Positions 1 to 10,903 of a stretch of DNA of 64,000 bases are shown in pieces. The notes under the pieces are model-generated. The model was not told the origin of the DNA. It saw only the letters and a program-made list of their open reading frames with translations, and made no database searches. Source of the stretch: Pisolithus tinctorius (taxonomy: Eukaryota; Basidiomycota; Agaricomycetes; Boletales; Pisolithaceae); contig JANFAH010000005.1 in NCBI GenBank assembly GCA_024663395.1, positions 496,001 to 560,000 of the forward strand, given 5' to 3'. The number at the start of each line of letters is the position of its first letter. Positions within the stretch are counted from its first letter, which is position 1. The translations under genes were made by a program, and so were the position numbers.

Positions 1-2
1 AG

Positions 3-2904
3 ATTGACCTCGAGGAAGGAGCTTCTCTGCCCATTGGTACAATCTACTCTCTTTCTCCGCCAGAGCTTGAAGCTCTCCGCACCTTCATTGACGAGCATCT
101 TGGCTACGGTTTCATCAAACAGTCCACCTCCACTCACGGTGCCCCTGTCCTCTTCGTACAGAAGAAGGACGGTTCACTCCGCCTCTGCGTTGACTATCGA
201 GGACTCAACAAAATCACAAAAAAAGATCGCTATCCGCTGCCGCTCATCTCCAACCTACTCGATTCTCCAAGCCGCGCTAAAGTCTACACCAAGATCGATC
301 TCCGCCATGCCTATCATCTGGTCCGCATAGCAGACGGCGATGAGTGGAAAACAGCTTTCCACACTTGTTATGGTTCTTACGAGTGGTGGGTGATGCCATT
401 CGGTCTGACTAACGTGCCTGCGGCTTTCCAGCGATTCGTCAATAGCATCTTTGCAGACATGCTCGATGTCTGCATCGTGGTATACCTCAATGACATCCTA
501 ATCTATTCACAGGACATGGAGTCACATTGTGAACACGTAAAAGAGGTACTCCGCTGCCTTCGAAAGCATGGCCTTTATGCCAAGCCGGAGAAGTGCGAGT
601 TTCACTCCAACTCCGTCGAGTACCTCGGTTATGTTCTTTCTCCCTCTGGTCTCACCATGTCTGCTGAGAAGGTTCAGGCAGTCCGCGACTGGCCTGAGCC
701 GCGGAAGGTGCGAGACATCCAGTCTTTCCTTGGATTCACAAATTTCTACAGACGATTCATTAATAACTACTCCAACATTGTCGTTCTGCTCACTCGCCTC
801 ATGCGAAAGGGTGCTCCTTGGAACTTTTCCGAGGAGTGCCGCTCCGCTTTCCTCCACCTGAAGGATGCCTTCAGCTCCACTCCTATTCTCACTCACTGGG
901 TTCCTGACGCTCCGCTTACAGTGGAAACCGATGCCTCCGACTATGCCATTGCTGGCATTTTGTCGATCACCTGCTCTGATGGTGAACTCCACCCAGTCGC
1001 TTTCTACTCTCGCACCATGACCACGCCAGAACTCAACTATGATACCCATGACAAAGAGCTGTTGGCTATCTTCGAGGCCTTCTGCCATTGGCAGCATTAC
1101 TTAGAAGGCTCCGCCTTACCTGTCGATGTGGTGACGGACCACAAAAACCTTGAGTACTTTTCCACCTCTAAGGTTCTCACCTGTCGACAGGCCTGCTGGT
1201 CGGAGTACCTTTCCCAGTTTAATCTTTCCATCCATTTCCGACCTGGCCGCTTAGGAGCCAAACCCGACGCACTTACGCGACATTGGGACGTCTACCCAAA
1301 AGGGGGGGATAGGGACTATGCACAGGTAAATCCTCACAATCTCTGCCCTATGTTTACACAGGAGCAACTCGCATCGTCCCTCCATACCACCACCCTCTTG
1401 GCACCTGTACTCCGCGCCGCCATGGTCTTCGATGTTGAGTGCTTGCACTCCGACATCATCTCTGCCCTACCCTCCGACCCTGTCTCCGCCAGCCATCTCC
1501 CAACTCCAACTAAGCCTCGGTGGTCCCTGGACTCCGATGGTCTACTCTGCCTTGACAGTCGTATCTTTGTCCCTGACATTGATGACCTCTGCCTTCGAGT
1601 GCTTCAGTTCAAGCATGATCATCCTCTAGCAGGCCATTTCAGGCAAAATCGCACCCTAGAACTCATCCGCAGGGACTACGTGTGGCCCAACCTCCGCTCC
1701 GACATGAAAGAATACGTCAGGTCTTGCACCGCCTGTGGATGGAGCAAAACTGCACCACCGCCCTTATGGTCTACTGAAGCAACTCCCCGTCCCAGAGAGA
1801 CCTTGGAACTCCATCTCCATGGACTTCATCGAACACCTCCCCAATTCCGATGGCTACTCCACCATACTCATGGTAGTGGACCGCCTCTCAAAGCAAGCGG
1901 TGTTCATCCCCACCCATGACTCCGTCACCTCCGCCGAACTCACTAAGCTCTTCCTTACCCATGTCTTCTCCAAGCACGGAGTACCAGCTAATGTCACCTC
2001 CGACAGAGGTCCTGAGTTTGTCTCACACTTCTTCTGCTCTCTAGGAAAAGCCCTTGATATGTGCCTTCACTTCACTTCGGGTTACCACCCAGAAGGTGAT
2101 GGCCAGACCGAGTGAACGAACCAGACCCTCGAGCAGTACCTTTGTGTCTACTGTAACTACCAACAAGACAATTGGGCTGAGCTGTTACCCCTAGCGGAGT
2201 TTGCTTTCAACAATGCACCAAGTGTGACTACTGGAGTTTCCCCTTTCTTCGCTAACAAGGGATACCATCCAAACCTATCTGTGGTCCCTGACCAAGACTT
2301 CACTTCCCCAAGGGCTCATGACTATGTCGTTGAGCTCTCCGCCCTTCATGACTTCCTCCACTCCGAAATGTCCACCGCTCAACAGCACTACCAGGGTCCA
2401 GCAGATGCTAAACGCATACCTCCGCCTGAGTTCAAGGTCGGAGAACAGGCCTACGTCAAAGCCAAGTACTTCTGCTCCACCCATCCTTTGGAAAAACTCT
2501 CTGAAAAGTACTTAGGTCCGTTCACCATCCTGGCCAGGCCAGGTACGCATTCTGTCACCCTTAAGCTCCCTGACTCTATGCACTCGGTACATCCGGTCTT
2601 CCATGTCTCACAACTGGAAGCTGCAGCGGCTAACCCTTTCCCAAACCGACAACAACCTCTGCCTCCGCCAGTAGATGTCGATGGTGACCTTGAGTACGAA
2701 GTATCAGAGATACTCAACTCTAAGGTGGACCGCTGTCACCGCCACTGTCAACTCTTGTATCTAGTCCGCTGGGCTGGTTACGAGAACACCGACGAAGAAA
2801 CCTCTTGGTTGCTTGCAACTGAGCTAGATCACGCTTCTGACATAGTATCCGCTTTCCATGAACACTATCCACACAAACCTGGCCCGTACCAACCTCCACC
2901 ATAA
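3..2904 (+). pseudogene. Gypsy pol: RT-RNase H-integrase-chromodomain, inactivated
   Basis: Reading is open from base 3. The RT carries the usual VQKKDGS and VDYRGLN motifs, then the RNase H-like domain (VETDASDYA), an integrase zinc-binding region near 1600-1740, the DDE integrase core (MDFIEHLP, TSDRGPEF) and a C-terminal chromodomain (about 2690-2870, LYLVRWAGYENTDEETSW), which places it in the chromoviruses. Three lesions are visible. The catalytic YxDD box reads Y-L-N-D, with the first Asp codon replaced by AAT at 489-491. A one-base frame change occurs around 1740-1755, where the frame of the N-terminal part gives way to the frame used from 1735 onward. A TGA at 2113-2115 sits where relatives have Arg just before TNQTLEQYL. 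The element cannot be autonomous. The stop and the YLND change both fit CpG deamination. Confidence 0.9.
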
Positions 2905-3689
2905 TACTCCACCTACATAAACCTCCTCCGCGGGCCAACTCCGCCTCTTACCAAACTACCTTAAGTACTTTAGAATTTTCTCCGCTTATCTGTTTCACTT
3001 CTCAGAGTCACAAACAAAATCACAAGTCTATCTCGTAGTAATACAAAATATACAAACTAAAGACAAAAAAAAAAAAAAAAAAAAAAAGAAAACAAACACT
3101 ACTCTACTCTTCCATCGCTTGTCCTCTGTCACCCTCCTGTTCTTCTCCGCCTTCCTTCTCTCCTCCGACTTCTTCCTCTTCCTCGTTATCCCCCTCCACA
3201 CCTTTGTCCACTTCCTCGTTCTTGTCCTCCCCCGCCTCCGACTGAGGCCTCTTCCATCCTCCACCTGTGCGCTCGAGCTCAGCCATTCTGGCCTCTCGTG
3301 CATCCTCCCTCCTCCTCATCTCCACCCACTCTGCCCAGGTGCAGTACAGCACCCACTCATTGGCTGTCCGCTCTGCAGCCACCGCCATCCGCTCTGCTGC
3401 CTCTGCCATCCTCTCAAAGGCCAGCGCAGCGGTCTCATGCGCTTCGGCCTGTCTCGCCATGGCCTGCAGCTGCCGCTCCTGCTCCCACTCTGCCCACTGC
3501 ATGTGGACTTTCACACCAGAAGGACCCTCGAGTGGGGTCGCTGGTTCATCTTCTCCACCTACCTCCCGCTGTGAGTCAAAGTGTGGAAAGGCAGTGGGAA
3601 CCAACCAAAACCAACACAAAAGACAAAAGTAGAGCGAGTGGTGGTGTGCCTCCGCGGAACCTGGAGGGCAGAAACCTGAATGTGGGGGG

Positions 3690-3882
3690 GGACTTCAAGT
3701 AGAGGTGCTCCTGGCGCAAGTCGACGACGAGTTACGCAGGAGAGGATGAATGAATGCCGATTGAGAAGGGGACGCTGAACAGAGCGAAGGTGTTCAGCCG
3801 AAAGGCACTTCAAGTAATGGACTTCAAGTAAATGTGCTCCTTGCACAAGTTGATGACGAGTTATGCAGGAGTGGGAGGATGA
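3690..3882. repeat. Diverged direct repeat pair inside R1
   Basis: A roughly 60 bp segment starting GGACTTCAAGTA occurs at about 3691-3750 and again at about 3821-3882. The second copy differs mainly by C-to-T/G-to-A at former CpGs (GGCGCAAGTCGACGACG against TGCACAAGTTGATGACG). Confidence 0.7.
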
Positions 3883-4459
3883 CCAAGCAAGACTTGCTGA
3901 CTAAGTGGGGATGGAGCTTCAGATAATGGTGGTAGATAGACTCTTCCGAATGAGCCTCAACTACCAAGGATATGAATGATGACAGATAGACCCCTTCGTG
4001 GAGCCTCAACTGTCGACGATGAGATAGGCACTGAACTGAGCTGACTTCTGAGTGACTTCTTGATTGATTCTGATTGATTCTCGGTAGCTAAGTACATGGG
4101 GGTTTATATACTGAGGGGGGAGCACAGCTTGTGACAAACAAGGCACAAACACTTGGTAAGTAATGAGTAAGGACTGAGTAATCATGATGAGTAAGCGAGA
4201 AATGAAGAGTAAGCAAGCAAAGAGGATTGGTAAGTATTGGCAATAAACGAGTCAAGGATAGTCAAAATATCACAGAATGAGTCAAACAGAGTCAGAAACT
4301 GAGTAAGCGCACTGATATCACATTAGGGGGTGGCGATGCAAGTTAGATCTCGGTGGAGACATCTCTAGATCCAAAGATGGCATGACAGATGGACGGTGTT
4401 TCCAGATAGGGAAGTATTAATTCCAGAATTGAAGGGCATGAGTCAGGCGTCAAAGGGGG

Positions 4460-5211
4460 CTAGGGCATTGGGGGTCTGTGGGGCATTGAGAGCATACGCG
4501 ATCGTGTCTCCCACCCTTCCATCCTCTCAGCGAAGTTAACAAAAACTTCATGAACGGGGCTCTGATGGAGGAGGAGGAGAAGGGGGGACGTCTTCTGCTG
4601 GATCTTGCAGTAAGAAGGCAAGATGCATGTCATACTCGTCATGAATGCGATCAGGGAGGCTGGAGGACAGTAGATTATACTGCAGCTGTCGCAATGCGGG
4701 AAGAATGATGGACGAGACTGGAATAAAGACAGTGCAGGGAGCAGGGAGGAACGATCCATATGCTTCGTCAACCGGGGAGACTGAAACGACCACATAAGAC
4801 CTTTCTAACCGAGTGACAGACCTGAGGTGACCAAAGAACGTCCTTCTGGAAGTCATACTGACAAGGAGAACACGCTGACCAAGCTGCATGGGATGGGATG
4901 GGGCTGACAATGACGGGATGAACCAGGGGGCTTCAGGACGGAAGCTGGTGGGAATGCCTGGCAGATATACGTAGCCACTGTCTCTGGCAAATGAGACAAG
5001 CGAGATGACTGACGAAGAGGCGGCCATGATTGATGGACTTTGCGAAATGAGCGTCTGATGGATGGAGTGCTGTAGAAACACGTAGGGTGCGAGGATCCTC
5101 TCCAAATTTGGAAGGAAGAATCGTGGGGCTGAGCACTTTAAGCGAGCATGGGAATGGAGTCGATATCTTTGGAAATGGTGGAGATATGACGAAAACCGGA
5201 ATGCCGTACAC
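4460..5211 (-). pseudogene. R1-encoded conserved ORF (unknown function)
   Basis: The best-conserved stretch begins with Met at 5027 and reads MAASSSVISLVSFARDSGYV..., with a hallmark VSMTSRRTFFGHLRSV segment and a C-terminal LQYNLL...LPDRIHDEYD...HLAFLLQD...PAEDVPP. The same protein is recognisable in copies 3 (minus, 20.26-19.9 kb) and 4 (plus, from Met 25845), so coding selection or recent common origin is likely. In this copy the upstream MYGIPVF segment (5211 to about 5030) is in another frame, and a run of six C's shifts the tail compared with copy 2, where the frame continues into HEVFxNFxERMxGWET. I recognise no domain; it is soluble and has no signal peptide. Length is about 160-230 aa depending on which frame is original. 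Confidence 0.5.
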
Positions 5212-6411
5212 GGGCGCTAAAAACTTTTAACATGCGCTTAACTCGCTTCCTCTTTTCTCTTTAGCACTGACGACTCGATCTTGTGCGAAGGATGACTGTT
5301 CACGTCCAACAGTCTTTCTACGCATGAGGCCTTTAGTCTTCATCTGCATGCATGGGCATTGTGCGCAACTCGTCAACGAGTTAGGCAGAGTCAGCTGTAA
5401 CCATGTCCACAACACCTTTGGTGTGTGACACCGCTCATCATCCGCTTCCTCCGTCTCTGTCGCTTTCTCCTTTCCCTTCCCTCGCGTCCTCTTCTTCTTC
5501 TCTCCTCGGGAGCTCCCCATCCCTGCTCTCTTCCATGAGGGTCCCGCCGCCGCCTCTTCCCACATCCAACTGCAGGTTTTCTTCTTGTTGTGGCAGGGCA
5601 CACAGGCCCTGGTCTTACCCTGCCCTGGCTCGCACTGACCCACCATCAGACTCACTATGCAGCGAGTGCAAGGGGGCCGCCTGGTCGCGGTAACCACCAC
5701 AGAGGTCCCAGGGACCCTCTGGGTGGTGTTGACGTCGTAGACCGCGCCGCTTAACCTGAAATAAAAATACAAGTCAGCTCCGCTTGACTTGTAGGATTCT
5801 GTCACTCACCTTTGCGTGGCCTCATCCCGCCTGGCCTGGGCCCTCTCCTGAGAGGCCCTCTGCCTCTGCTTCTCTGCCTCTTCTGCCGCTCTCTGTCTTT
5901 GCCTTTTGGCCTCTTCATCCGCTGCCTTCTTCTGCTGCGCTTCTTCCTCCTCTCTCTGCCTCCGCTCCGCCTCCTGCTGCGCCTCTTCTGCCTTTCGTTG
6001 CTTGGCCTCCTCTTGTTTGGCCTTGTGCTCCGCCTCGTGTTCTCGCTCCTTCTTCTCCACCTCTTCTTGCCGACGTGCCTTCTCCGCTGCCTTCTCACGC
6101 TCGGTGTCCATCGAATCATCTGTAAGGACGACTAGGTCGTTGTCGGCGACCTGGGAGTAGTCACGGGAGTGACCAGGAGTGGGCTGGGGGGTTTTGTTCT
6201 GACGCTGAGAGGACATGATGATGGGGGGATGGGATACGAAGGATCAGTACCCTAACACGTGTTTTTAAGTGGAACTTCGAACTCCGACGGAGCTCCGCCG
6301 TGGCTAAACCCATTATCCTCGAGGCATCAAAATAATTTCAAATGATCGACTTGTGTTGATCTCGTCCCGTACATGTGGCCTTCAGGGGTTCAGGCCCTAG
6401 GGGGGGGGCAC

Positions 6412-7125
6412 TGTCATAACCATGCATTCACACTAAGCCCTTGCTCGCTCCGCACCCTACTCTGCCGGTCATTCACTCACTCCGCACCAACTCCGCCCAA
6501 CTTCTGTTGGTTGCGAACCATCTCCGCTCCGACTGCTGTCGGACTTGTGTCGCTCTCCTACCAGACCGAGCGGTCCATCCTCTGAGGGGTCATGTGACTA
6601 CCTTCGCAGTCAGGAACTCCGCAGCGCACTCACCACATGGTCCAGCGCCTGGACTGTTTCCTTTTCTGGATGTTCTGTGTTACCCATTCGTATGTCCTCC
6701 ATCTACCCTTCATTCGTCGTCCAGGAAGTTTTACTTGAAAATTTATGAGTCCCCATATGTCAGTTCCGGTTCCAGTTACTGTACCTCCATAGCAGTATAA
6801 AAGCATGTACTGTACTCCGCTGTTCTTCAGTACGAATATCAACTTAGTTCTTACTCCTCCTGACTCCGTCTTCTGTCTGTCGGACTTACCTCTGACCTTC
6901 TGTCTATACTCTCCCTCTGAAATACGAGGGCTGATATCGTGCAAGGGGGTAGCGCACGAGCTAAACCTGACGCCCTCACTCCGCTCTGCCTCTGTCTCGG
7001 CGGACTTTGTTCCTGCCACCACTCCACTAGTCGGAGTTCTGCTCCTGTGTGTCGGACTTGCTTCTGGACCCTCCTCTAGACCTTGTTAAGCATCGGAGTT
7101 GGTCGGAGTAGGCCCGGACTTGACA
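6412..7125 (+). repeat. Gypsy 3' LTR (714 bp)
   Basis: It begins TGTCATAACC and ends GGACTTGACA, giving perfect 5 bp terminal inverted repeats TGTCA/TGACA. It is preceded by a G-rich polypurine tract. A TATA-like box (GTATAAAAGC) lies near 6796-6805, as expected for the U3/R border. The solo LTR at 24693-25406 (opposite strand) is the same family and exactly the same length. Confidence 0.9.
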
Positions 7126-7578
7126 GAGAAGTAAAGACTTCATTTTGTCATCCAAAGTGATTCCTTGACCAGTGATGGTCTGGAAAAGCATATTGATCTC
7201 AGCAATTTTTGCCATAAGATCATCCTTCAGTTTGACCTGAATCCAAAGGAGTCTTTGAAACTCCATGAAGGTAGTCATGGCAGATGGTTTGCCATACTTT
7301 GCCTCTAGGTCATCCCACTTTAGCTTGGAAGTGGCTTGAGTATTGACTGATAAAGTGATCATTGGATCACAGTACAGAGTAATAACTCCCTGAGCACAGA
7401 CATCAGAAGTCATCCAAACCCATAATGCAGCAGCATCTGCAGGTTGAGCCTCTGTTCCTGATACAATACCCCATACTCCCAAAGTTTGGAAGTATGCCTT
7501 CATCATTACACTCCATATGGCATAATTCATCCTGTTAAGTTTTGGGATGTTTTTTCCAAGACCTCCTTCTTGAGACAT
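7126..7578 (-). pseudogene. Copia-type Gag fragment
   Basis: The reading MSQEGGLGKNIPKLNRMNYA-IW..MMKAYFQ, with later KWDDLEAKYGKPSA and IAEINMLFQTITGQGITLDDKMKSLLLC, matches the usual UBN2/Copia gag-polypeptide layout: a tryptophan-rich N-terminal core followed by a helical segment. The frame is cut after the LLLC motif by the Gypsy 3' LTR at 7125, so the rest of this Copia copy should lie left of the window. The base composition is CpG-poor, unlike the adjoining LTR. Confidence 0.7.
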
Positions 7579-7593
7579 TCTAATAGATGTCAA

Positions 7594-9729
7594 GAATTAG
7601 ATGGTCATATAGGAAAGTTTGGACAGGGTCCAAAAGTCCAGGATTAAAGGGGTTTTGGAGAAGAACTCGATCAGCCTTTTGGCATTTTTTGGCTCTGGCC
7701 TTTTGAGAGGGATGATTATTTTGGTAATGTTTCTGATGAGTTTGTGGGTTTCTCAATGTTTTCAGTTCTGGTTCCATGCCTTTCTCAGCATATCACCAAA
7801 TGGCAATGCAAGAATTCCTTGAACAGTTGTATTTGAGACAATCAAAACAAAGTTCAGGAAAATAATGGTAACTTGGGAATGACCATCCCATGTCATGAAG
7901 ACAATTAGGATTGGCAAACCCAAGCCACTCATTGGCACATGAATAAGGAAAAGGGAACCAGCCATACATTTGATTACCAATTTGACAAGATGTAAAGATT
8001 TCAAAGGAAGTGTAAGATTCATCAAGTACAGGAGAAAACCCATCATGAAACTCTTGGCATTGGCCTCTGGATGCATACAGTATGTCCATGGTACCAGGAA
8101 GAGGATAATTTCTGATGAGTTTCAGCAGCTGTGTGAGCCCTTGCAAGAGCAGTGGCATGAAGGCCTCTATGTCTGGGTTCTGCATAAGCCAATCCAGTAT
8201 CGTGAGCCATTGCACACTTGAGATCAGCCATAATCATGTTTGTTCCTGGCCAGTAAGTGAATCTTTTCCTACCAGTACTGTCAATCCACCAAAGATGTTG
8301 CTTAGTGCAGTCATATCCAGTATGACTTTCATCCAAATATCCCCAGGCTTTAAACTTTTTGATGAACTCCAGTAGTTGGAGGTCAAACAGATGGCCTCTG
8401 CATCATTGCTCTCTGAAGAAGGCAGGGATATGGTTGATGTCAGTGGTTCCTTCTCTCCAAAGTCCTCAGTAATGGCTTTCCAAATACTTGTGCCAAACCT
8501 GAAGAGGCAGGATGAGCTCTTGGAAGGGGTTTCCACTGATGTAGAGTGGGTGGCAGTGAGTGTAGATGTATATAAACATGTCATGAGTGATGGTGGAAGC
8601 TGGGACTATCCAGAGGGAAGGATCTTCATATGTAAGACTAGGGAGGTCACAACCATTAAAGTTAGTGATTGCATTTGGCAAGGACGAAAATTGTATCTTT
8701 GGGGCAAAATTGGTAAGGTAACCATGATAGGTGACATGGATACCAGGAGTCTGGTAGGGTATGTCAAGACCAGGGAACATTGGGAAGTCCCACCAAGTGG
8801 TCTTGATGAGTGACAATGGAACATGCACAAGCAAGGGCTGCAGCTTCATGAAAAATGAAACAGAGGATGGTACTGCATAGCACCAGTTGGCACACTCCCT
8901 AACATACAGCCCTTCCATAAAATCAACAACCTTTTTAACAAACTCTTTCTGCCACTTATTTCCTTCATACATTCCATCATGAGCTTCAGCAATGGCAATT
9001 TCAGTTCTTTTGGCAGTGACAAGGGACATACTGAAGTAAAAGATGCATAATATTCCTGTTCAACAAAAACAAAATGATGCAGCATTAAAGCAAATCAAAC
9101 TCAGTGGGCTCATCAGTGAGTGTGAGATCAATCTCAGCAATGAGAGCTTGCACCTCAGTGAGAGCATCATTCAATGCCTCAACCACCTCAACTGGAGGAG
9201 TTGGTTCATGACAAGGTGGAGGAGGATCCTGACCACCCTTGATTGTGTAAGGCAGAACAGGATCTAAGTCAGCATCATCATCATGATCCAAAAAAGCATG
9301 AAGTAAATAATGAGGAGGTGGAGCCTCAACTCATTGATTGGGGGGAACCCTGATGGGTATTCCATAGGCAGTAGTGAGAGCAATGGTGTGTTGTTTGTGG
9401 GCTTGGATCCATCAGTTATATAACCAGATCCATGTTGGGATACCTAGTGCAGTCATCCAGAATGCAACCAAGCCAACCAAAAGCTCCCTATATGGCCCAA
9501 AGTCTCCAAAATAAAGAAGAAAAATGCTCTGATAAAATCTGCAAAGAAATGACAAAACAAAAGTAACAATACTCCATCCAAGTGCATCAAGGCTGTTGAA
9601 AGGCATGCTGATATGTCTGTCAACAGTGATCAGTAAATGCACAATCAACAATAGCACACTGATGGTTAGACATTGGGGCTCATAACCTATTGGCAGAGGA
9701 AGGGGAAAAGGGTGAGCTAAGATGAGCAC
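7594..9729 (-). pseudogene. Degenerate gene of unknown function, minus strand
   Basis: A chain of minus-strand reading frames (9729-9412, 9291-9085, 9029-8466, 8584-8234, 8336-8043, 8215-7793, 7777-7580) has protein-like composition but shifting frame. The right-hand part (9729-9412) encodes several hydrophobic helices, so a membrane region is likely. An acidic spacer follows, then an aromatic-rich stretch (KTTWWDFPMFPGLDIPYQTPG) and a Cys-containing segment near the end. I recognise no family. It could be one multi-exon gene with decayed splice sites, or gene fragments captured by an element. It is CpG-poor like the surrounding elements. Confidence 0.35.
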
Positions 9730-9875
9730 TTGCCTTCATAATAGATGGAGTACTTGAAGTAAGCTTGTAACAGAAAATTAGTTCTGACTGTAGAGTGGGG
9801 CTTGTTGTCAGAGTAAAATGAGATGTCAATTGAACTGTATGATACAGGTAAAACTCTCAATGTATATATACATGT

Positions 9876-10860
9876 ATGAGTGGAGCCAGTAAGTCAAAGG
9901 GAAAGGGAAAGGATGAAGAGAAACCTGACCATGATGCCGATTGTCAAGGAGCTGCAGGTGACACTCCTGATGAGCCCTGTACCACTGCCTCGACCTACTC
10001 TGCTGGCACCCAATGTGCCACTCTTGACTTACTTGCCACTGTCACAACTGCCAGGGATGATGAGCCACAACTACCAATCACAGCAAGTGACTACTTGGAC
10101 ATTGTTAGGGCACTTGATGTCTTCAACAAAGGGGATGACATTGACAGGTGCTCACCAGAACAGGTTGAGTATTTTGTGGTGCTGTCTGAAATCTACAGAG
10201 CATCAGACATGATCAGACAGTGTATCTCCAAGATTCATACCAGAAAACTACATGAGACTGCCCCTTTGTCAGAGGTCATAATGGTCAACATGTTTCATCA
10301 TCATCTTGATCAACAGATTGGGGAGTTCCTTGCCCCTCCAGCTTCTCATATTCTTGATCATATTAAAAAGAAGCCAGAAGAACCTGTCATTGATCATGAG
10401 GTTGAGAAGAAGGCAGAAGCACAGTGGTCTGCTCTGGTGGAATGGGTTGACAATGTGACTCTTTTTAAACAGGTTGGTCTTCAGCTCAGAATGGGAGTTC
10501 ATGCCTCCACCTGGGAGGTGCTCTTACAGGACACTACATGGAGCAGTATCAACAATGACTACCATAACACCATCTGAACCACTGCACCTCTTCCTTCAAC
10601 TCTCTTCCTCCCTGTCCCTGAAGATCAACTTTGCTTCTACCTTGGAGGACAGACTCCTATCCCAGAAGGTCATGTCCTCTGCCCCCACACTTGCTTTCAA
10701 TGCCACTACTTGGGGCATTGGTTGTGCCAGAACAGACATGGCTCCAAATATATGCTGTCCCTCAAGGAGCTGCCATCTCCATCACCTCTGATCACCACTT
10801 GCACCCATTCCCATGTTTATACTACTCAATGACCCCTTTCCTCTGCTAACCCTAATGCTC
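9876..10860 (+). pseudogene. Retroelement accessory/Gag-like ORF with zinc-knuckle-like end
   Basis: An intact 233-aa frame starts at 9876 (MSGASKSKGKGKDEEKPDHD), just after a TATA-like ATGTATATATACATG at 9859-9873. It is followed in another frame (10.6-10.85 kb) by a CPHTCFQCHYLGHWLCQN segment resembling a CCHC zinc knuckle with a shortened last spacing. Two TGA/TAG codons then interrupt the reading up to the polypurine tract GAGGTGGGG at 10891-10900. Position directly before an LTR argues that this is the 3' part of an LTR element rather than a host gene. The helical, Glu/Lys-rich body has no domain I can name. Confidence 0.45.
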
Positions 10861-10903
10861 ATGCCTTGTCCTCAAGGGTCTGAGGACCTTAGAGGTGGGG
10901 TGA

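Larger units (their letters stand above)
3570..5430 (-). mobile_element. R1 copy 1: 1.86 kb TG...CA element, probably a solo LTR with an ORF
   Basis: On the minus strand the element starts TGTCACACACC and ends GACTCACA. It is flanked by CCGC at 3566-3569 and 5431-5434 (plus strand; CCGCT if the terminal T is counted as flank). Deleting it plus one flank copy restores the interrupted antisense gene in frame, which fixes the boundaries. Reading along the minus strand: an ORF (about 5027-4460), then a conserved TAATGTGATATCAG box near 4325, a TATA box (TATATAAACC, near 4105), then about 530 bp to the end. That order (long U3 with ORF, TATA, R-U5) suggests a solo LTR. No internal region or PPT/PBS pair was found. 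Three more copies lie at 15.49-15.98, 19.06-20.28 and 25.47-26.44 kb. Confidence 0.7.
3104..6216 (-). pseudogene. Antisense accessory gene of the Gypsy element, split by R1 insertion
   Basis: Exon 1 is 5810-6216 (start Met at 6216), followed by a 54 bp GT-AG intron (5756-5809), exon 2 5431-5755 and, across the R1 insertion, 3104-3565. Removing R1 and one 4 bp target copy gives 1194 coding bases, exactly 398 codons, with an in-frame join (E-R-E-V). The protein has a long Glu/Lys/Arg-rich coiled coil (residues about 40-135), a Cys cluster (PPCTRC ... C ... ACVPCH ... C) resembling the CxxC-rich modules of fungal zinc-binding proteins, a basic K/R stretch, then a second Ala/Glu/Met-rich helix and an acidic tail. 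It lies opposite to pol, between pol and the 3' LTR. Antisense additional ORFs in this position are known from plant Gypsy elements such as Grande. Function is unknown; a Gag-like or nucleic-acid-binding role is speculation. Confidence 0.7.
1..7125 (+). mobile_element. Ty3/Gypsy chromovirus, 5'-truncated by window edge
   Basis: The element enters from the left edge inside pol, runs through RT, RNase H, integrase and a C-terminal chromodomain (to 2904), then a 3.5 kb non-pol segment with an antisense gene, then a polypurine tract (9 G's, about 6401-6410) directly before a 714 bp 3' LTR at 6412-7125. Gag, protease and the 5' LTR lie outside the window. The right flank resumes inside a Copia gag frame on the minus strand, so the Gypsy was inserted into that older element. 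The 5 bases after the LTR (GAGAA) would be the target duplication, but the left copy is not visible. CpG content is clearly higher here than in 7.1-24.7 kb. Confidence 0.85.

Noticed and set aside
3065..3087. A-run of over 20 as a LINE or processed-pseudogene tail
   Set aside because: It sits inside the Gypsy element downstream of pol with no target duplication; simple homopolymer is sufficient.
5802..6160. Long frames on both strands in the Lys/Glu-rich region
   Set aside because: They are shadows of the repetitive GAG/AAG-type codons of the antisense gene exon.
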